From: Epiperipatus broadwayi
Taxonomy: Eukaryota; Onychophora; Udeonychophora; Euonychophora; Peripatidae
DNA: 64,000 nucleotides
Assembly: GCA_028023455.1 (NCBI GenBank)
Contig: JAQFVV010012420.1
Coordinates: forward strand, 9,255,194 to 9,319,193
Reading direction: 5' to 3'
The notes under the pieces were generated by a model that was not told the DNA's origin, did no database searches, and saw only the letters and a program-made list of their open reading frames with translations. The translations under genes were made by a program, and so were the position numbers. Numbering within the stretch: position 1 is the stretch's first letter; every line of letters begins with the position of its first letter. This document shows positions 58,272 to 64,000 of this stretch, piece after piece.

Positions 58272-61200
58272 GTATTGTTTTAACTTAAGAAATTTTTAAG
58301 TAGTATTTGACTCTAATTTGGCAATAAGCAAAGAAGCTGATTGTATTACTTAATTTATTCTTTTGCTTAAATTTTTCATAACCAATATTAAATTGGATTC
58401 AGAATACATAATTAATATTTTTTTTTAAAAATCTCTTACTTTAAACTAACATTGGTTTTATATTAGCAAATGAATTGAATTAGATGTGATTATAAATTGT
58501 CACCCTATTATTCAACTGAATATGTGTAATGAAGGATGGTAAATTGGATAAAACAAATAGACTATAGATTTGTGGAAGAAACATCACTGAGATATATTGA
58601 TATAAATAATGAATGTTTTGTTGCATAGTTCATGTAGTACTGTATTTGAATATCAGAAGTGATGAGTAGAATTTTGAACTAGGAATCTTTAGTTCTTGAG
58701 TCTATCACTGAGCTATACCATAATTATAGCTAAAAATAAAAAAGATCTTAGTTGTCTTAATAGGAAAGTTAAAAACTGTATAAAAGGTGGAATTTTGGCT
58801 ATGTATACGTATTTTAACATTCACACATAAATATAACAATGATAAAATAGTTGACTTCAAAATTAATAGTGAATGTTTGACAAGAGATCCATTAGGCCAA
58901 TGTTTGTTAAAAAGCAATACAGATTAGAATTGCTATACATGAAAAGATGTGTAGATTAGAGTCATAGCTTTAAAAACAAAATAAGAATTGTCTTTAACTC
59001 TCTGTGAATATGAAAGTTAGATATTAAACAATAAGAAATGTATTGATACTTTTAAACTATAGTTATGATAAGGGCTTTTAAAAATAATATAGACAGATAG
59101 GAAATGGAAAAGTAAATATTTGATCAAAGTAGATTTGATTTTTTATTTGTAGCACAAATCATTTTGCTGGAATTACTATATTTGAATCATATGATGAATC
59201 AATCTAATTTATTAAAAAAAGAATATAATGCTCAAAAGATATGATAATGAAATAAGAGAATGACTATGAATTTTAATAAAATGTCTTTAATTAGTCTGAA
59301 AAAATGTAATAGGTGATAGGTTATTCTAGAAAAATGCGATTCTAATAATTACCAAAAGCTGTTGTCAATTTGATGGAACCTAATAATAATAATTTTTATA
59401 TTACCCTGCATGGTTTAGTGCAGTGATTGCGCATCAGACTCTAGAATATAAAGTCCTCGGATTGATTCTAGTTCTGATATTTGTGGTGCTCAAACTTATG
59501 AACTTTTGAACAATAAATTCATTTGATTATTTTTATTTTATGTTTATTAAAGCAAATTTTAAAGATAAACTTTTTTTTTAAAAGATTGCATTTGTAACCA
59601 AACAAATATTTAATTGGTAAAAGAAATATCACATGAATAAAGTAAAAAAAAAAAAAAAATCAGTGTAATCATTTAAATGGAACTCTTGTGTTGAACTTCT
59701 GACTTGGGTATCTGAATGTTATACAATCTATGCGATTTCTTTTTTATCATCTCTGTTTTGTTTTTTTTTATACAAATAGTAATGAATTGAAAATTAAAAA
59801 TTTTCTTCCATGTTAGATTTTATAAATAAAAAAAATTTTGTTTTTTTTTTTAAGAAAAAAAAAGGTTCATATTAATAAATTTCATTCTAAAATTATGAAG
59901 TTAAAAAAGTAAATATTGGAGTTCTCTACTGATTTTATCCAATTTCTTATATCGATTACATTAATAGAAGAATGGATTTTTAAATAGAAGAACTTAGAAA
60001 TACTAAAATCAGATAGCCATTTTTTCTTTCTTTGCAATTCATTTAGTCAATACTAGTACCATGTAATTTTTGATGAAACAAATTTTTTTTAAATGTAATA
60101 AGTTAGAAAATAAATAAACTAGAAAATTCATAAAAAGTCACAAAAGACCTATTTAATGGGGAAATATATGACACAGACTTTCAAGCTCTCTACAGTCATC
60201 CAATATAATCAGTATAAAAAAGATGACATTTTAATGTTATCTAATAAAAAAATGTTATCTAATATTTGGAAGCCCTATTCTTTCATAGAATTGCATTATG
60301 ATTTCAGACAACATTTAACAATTTTGCATTGTTTTGTTTTTTCTCCATTCATTAATTATTTTGAAATTCAATAAATTTTTTAATCTTAGTATACAAGATT
60401 ATGCTTTCTTTTTTTTGGAATTCATTCATTATGACAGTTTTTTTTTTTCCATAAATGATGATTTCTTGCTTGTCTTTACATATAGAAAAACCTAAAAGAG
60501 TGGTTTATATTGATTTTATATATATATAAAATGCTTTAAAATATTAGTTAGGATAAGTTCTTACAATTAAATCTAATTTTGTGACCAGTCTTCCCCCCCC
60601 CCCTTTTTTTTTTTGAGTCTCTCAAATGCCTTTCAAATTATTACTTCAATCCGTATGGTTTTGTTTAATAAAATTGTGATCACTAACATTTTTTCTTTTT
60701 TCTTTTTTTTCTAATTTCGTTTTTATTTAGTATGTGAATAGCATCTTTCACATCTCAATTATTTTTTTATTATATTTTTTTTTATATCCAGCTGATGTCT
60801 CTTTTATGATAGCACCATATCTCAAGTACTTCTCGTTAAAAAAATCTTTTTACAAATTTTGCTTCTATGCATTCTTCATAATGTTTTATTAAATTCATAT
60901 TTCTTAGAATATTTATTGTCTAGTATTATTTTTCCATTTCATAAACTCATATACAATATATTTATAGTATACTTTAACACAGCAAATGTATAGATAATAA
61001 ATTACTAATATGTGAGTATATTGATATATGGGTTATTTATATGTGAATGTACTTATATATATGTAGTATGTCACAGCCAAGCTTGTCTACAAGTCACCAA
61101 TAAATATTTCATTGACTTTATATGATTGGATAATTTGGGCATTTTCACTTTATATTTATGTATGCACATACATATTAAAATATAAAACTAAAGCAGCTCT

Positions 61201-62210
61201 CTATATTAATGCCACCTGGTATAAATTTGAGTAATAGTATTTAATCCCATCCTCAGATCGATTTCTGACTTGCTTTTATCAGTGAGATGTGGGATTCAAA
61301 GTTGAGAGGAATTCACATGCATCCAGCAACCACTTTTAATTTCACTTTATCTGTCAAGCTAAAAACTTGAAATTCAAATCAGTCCAAGATTTTGAATCCA
61401 TGTTAATCTGCTTGTTCTTCATTACTATAAGCATTTTATTCCTCTAGTTAAGAATGTAATACTAACAACAAATTACTCAACATCCAGTTTCTAACTTGTT
61501 TCAGAACTACATAATTATTCAAGCAGATTGACTTGGATTTAAAATATTAGATTGATATGAATTTTAAATTTCTAGTTTGACAGATAAAATATAATTAAAG
61601 GTAATTGTTGGATGTATATATATGCATTTCTTTCAACTTAAAATCCTAGACCTCATTGATAAAAGCAGAAGCTAGAAGCCATTCTGAAGATGGGGTCAAA
61701 TATTAGATAGAGATTTTATATGCATCTGATTATTATTGATTATTCAAACTTACATACATTAGCAATAATGTGTTTGAATGATTTATTGCTATTACATACA
61801 ATTATAAATATTTTATTTTTTTAAAAATGATATATGTATATTTATATTATATACTTGTTAAAATGTAAAATTATAATAGTAATGTATATCTTAAAAAGTA
61901 ATATAATGCAATTGTATTTTATAGTCCTGAAGAAGATATCTAGATAGTCAAAACTGTAAGATAATTGAATTTAATAATGCATTGTGAAGAATATATAAAA
62001 GATGTAAAATTTTTTAGATATTTTTTATTATTACTTCTTTATTATTCAGAGTTCATCATACTCTTTTTTTTTTTTTGATTAGTATCAATCATTTTATTTT
62101 TGTTGCCTTTTTTTTGTCAGTATGCTTTTTTATATTTAACTTAAATGCAGTGGTAATATTTAATATTTCCTATTGTTTCCATAATAGTTTTTGTTTTGCA
62201 TTGTAATTAG
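58272..62210 (+). other. INTS12: INTS12 intron 2
   Basis: 3.9 kb. It contains two decayed tRNA-like SINE heads: minus strand about 58655-58720, with TAGCTCAGTGATAGA and TAGTTCAAAATTC, and plus strand about 59410-59475, with TGGTTTAGTGCAGTG and GGATTGATTC. It also holds a C11T11 tract at 60593-60614, the inverted repeat at 61.2-61.75 kb, and at about 61925 a CCTGAAGAAG word like the PLE terminal motif. The acceptor ATTGTAATTAG ends at 62210. Confidence 0.75.
61205..61745. repeat. Foldback repeat (family F), diverged arms
   Basis: The arm at about 61205-61440 matches the reverse complement of about 61500-61745. Paired blocks include TTTATCAGTGAGATGTGGGATT with AATCCTAGACCTCATTGATAAA, and CTGTCAAGCT with AGTTTGACAG. 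It is less well conserved than the 10.1-10.5 kb member, with which it shares the CCATCTTCAGA/GGCTTCTAG-like central part. Confidence 0.65.
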
Positions 62211-62398
62211 ATTAAAACTGATGCTGACCCACCTCCTGAAACCGTCAAAAAGCCTAAATATGAGACTCAGAAAAGCACTGGAGGTGATTCTACTTTTGCC
62301 TTATCAATTAAAGAGGAAACTGAAACAGACAATGATGATCAAGTAACAGATGCTGATGACTTTGCCATGGAAATGGGATTGGCATGTATTGTCTGTAG
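62211..62398 (+). CDS. INTS12: Integrator complex subunit 12, exon 3 (PHD start)
   Basis: 62 codons plus two bases, from IKTDADPPPE to DADDFAMEMGLACIVCR, ending AG before the donor GTAAGATG at 62399 (phase 2). The ADDFAMEMGLAC-VC segment is the signature just before and inside the first zinc-binding Cys pair of the INTS12 PHD finger, at about residue 140-152 here and close to its place in vertebrate INTS12. The acidic stretch before it (KEETETDNDDQVTDADD) is typical. The remaining PHD cysteines and the C-terminal region lie beyond the window. Confidence 0.95.
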
Positions 62399-64000
62399 GT
62401 AAGATGCAAATTTTAAATTATTGTAATTGGTATTGGATATTTGTGGCATGTTTAATTAGAATTTTAAATCTTTAATGTTAAATTTCAATATATATATATA
62501 TTTACTATTTTCATCTTTTTTAAATTAAAATGTTTAGAATAACGTACTGGTTTTTTAATATTATTGTTATACTGAACATTTGAGAGCAATTTTTGAATGA
62601 AATTTTATTTAAAGTCCTAAAATAATTTGATTTATCCCTATCTGACTTAATGCAGCGATGAGAATGATAGACCAAGATCTAAAAATTCTTGAATTGACTC
62701 CCACCTAAGAGAAGTAAAAACCTCAGATCACTTAAAGAGAACTCTAGAACCAGCTATTGCTCTCATTTTTTCCAATTTGATAATTGAGTATCACTTGATC
62801 CCCTGAGAAACTGTCTATATAATTTTAAGTACTGTCTTTGATATTAATATATTGGAAAATACACAGTATAATTTTTTAAAAATTTGCTTTATGATGGGTA
62901 ATAATAATGGTTACAATATTAAGCAATAAAACATAACGTAACAACCTTTTAGATATGAATCATTAATTCTTTTCTGATTTTGCTTCGAATGAGAGAAACT
63001 TTCAATGTTTTGTTTTTATTACTATATTAATTATATATTCTACAGATAAAAGTGATTGAAAAACAAGTTTTCATAATGATTTATATGTGACTTTTTCTGA
63101 TACTTAACATGTTTTCAGGAGTAGTTTTTTATTACTCCATAGGATTTGTTATAAGCTTGAGTAATCAATGGATGCTAGATTATAATATTATTATATCCAT
63201 GTTCTAACAATAGTTTCTGATTTATAACCTTTTTCAGTGAGGGTTTTGGATTTAAAGCTAGAACCCAAGTTAGCTTGAATTCAAAATCTTAAGCTTTTTT
63301 TTTTTTTTTTATTTTAAGTTATTAGCTTGATTGTATACTAGCATTAAAAGATGACTGCTAGATGTGTAAATATATTGGTTTTGGTTTTAAATTTAAAGTT
63401 CTCATTGATAAAAATCATTCAGAAATAAATATGGTAATGTGGATACAATAGCATTAGTACATACTTTCCATTGATTACCAACTTTACAGTAAATGACTTT
63501 GTAATAGAACTGTGTATTACTTTAAAAAAACTTGATAAGTCTACACATTATCATGCATGAAAATTATCTATTTCGTAAACCTCAAGATGTTGGAATCATA
63601 ATAACAAATATGAATAAATTATGCAAGTCAGGTATATTATTTATATGAGTAATATATACTAGGACTATTTCTTTAATCGCATATCTTAATCTTAGTAAAA
63701 CCAATAAGGAAATGACTATTGGTAAAATTCTATACTGTATAGTTACAGATAATGATAATTACATATTAATAATAGATAATAATGAATTTTTCTAATTAAA
63801 AAGTATTATCATTATCATCAATAATATTCTGTCCTATGGACTAATCTAGAGAGCAATCACATCACAAGTTCCTCCATTTCTCCAGTCTGTTCTTTTCATA
63901 GCCCAGATCTTTATTTCTCATCATCTCTTCTATCCCTTCAGCAGGTCAATCTTTTCCAGTCGTGTTTCTAGTTTTCTTCCAATTAAATTTTTTCATCCTT
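62399..64000 (+). other. INTS12: INTS12 intron 3 (partial)
   Basis: No further INTS12 exon was seen before the window ends. A weak tRNA-like relic lies at about 62650-62715. A single arm related to the foldback family F is at about 63130-63290 (TTATAAGCTTGAGTAATCAATGGATG, TTTTTCAGTGAGGG). From about 63795 the sequence starts with an ATC-rich microsatellite and reads on the minus strand like the 3' end of another LINE, running off the edge. Confidence 0.6.

Noticed and set aside
1-64000. CRISPR arrays, operons, bacterial genes or rRNA
   Set aside because: Spliced host exons, LINE/PLE/LTR elements and AT-rich introns show eukaryotic nuclear DNA. No spaced short direct repeats of CRISPR type were seen.

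Overview
This is nuclear DNA of a multicellular animal. It is strongly AT-rich, almost free of long ORFs and packed with transposon relics. Two host genes can be recognised, both by short exons bounded by GT/AG splice sites. I infer an invertebrate with long introns; a chelicerate or other arthropod is plausible, but the sequence does not settle the lineage.

Host genes: INTS12 (Integrator complex subunit 12) lies on the + strand. Coding exons 1 to 3 are at 22313-22465, 58155-58271 and 62211-62398, and the gene runs off the right edge just as its PHD finger begins. Head-to-head on the - strand, 703 bp from the INTS12 start codon, is a 10-codon first exon (21580-21609) that I read as HIKESHI, the nuclear import carrier for HSP70. 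The interval between them is probably a bidirectional promoter. Everything left of 21580 would then be HIKESHI intron 1, and 22466-58154 is a 35.7 kb INTS12 intron 1.

Layout: 0.3-3.2 kb is an old RTE-type LINE (-). 3.9-6.7 kb is a 2.8 kb palindrome. 9.8-10.1 kb is a short inverted-repeat element carrying a decayed hammerhead ribozyme. 10.1-10.5 kb is a foldback repeat. 11.4-13.0 kb is a deleted Tigger (pogo) DNA transposon. 13.0-13.9 kb is an array of about 325 bp repeats. 16.1-18.9 kb is a fairly young RTE LINE (-). 21.6-22.5 kb is the divergent gene pair. 26.8-33.4 kb is a compound Penelope-like element (PLE) of three copies bounded by one 12 bp target-site duplication. 37.0-37.6 kb is a tandem duplication related to the 13 kb array. 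38.2-43.6 kb is an LTR retrotransposon with 1.9 kb LTRs and only a gag-like ORF. 44.1-44.4 kb is a second ribozyme element with an apparently intact type I hammerhead. 46.1-46.5 kb is a miniature inverted pair of PLE ends. 47.4-50.4 kb holds relics of a second PLE family. 52.0 kb is a third, decayed hammerhead. 52.1-54.8 kb is a third RTE copy (-). The rest is AT-rich intron with scattered tRNA-like SINE relics and foldback repeats.

The most interesting signals are the hammerhead in a repeat family with inverted ends, the compound PLE that includes a Pol III-like tRNA unit in each copy, the giant palindrome, and LTR differences dominated by CpG-to-TpG/CpA changes, which suggest germline CpG methylation. 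All similarity statements come from reading by eye. No alignment or database search was run.
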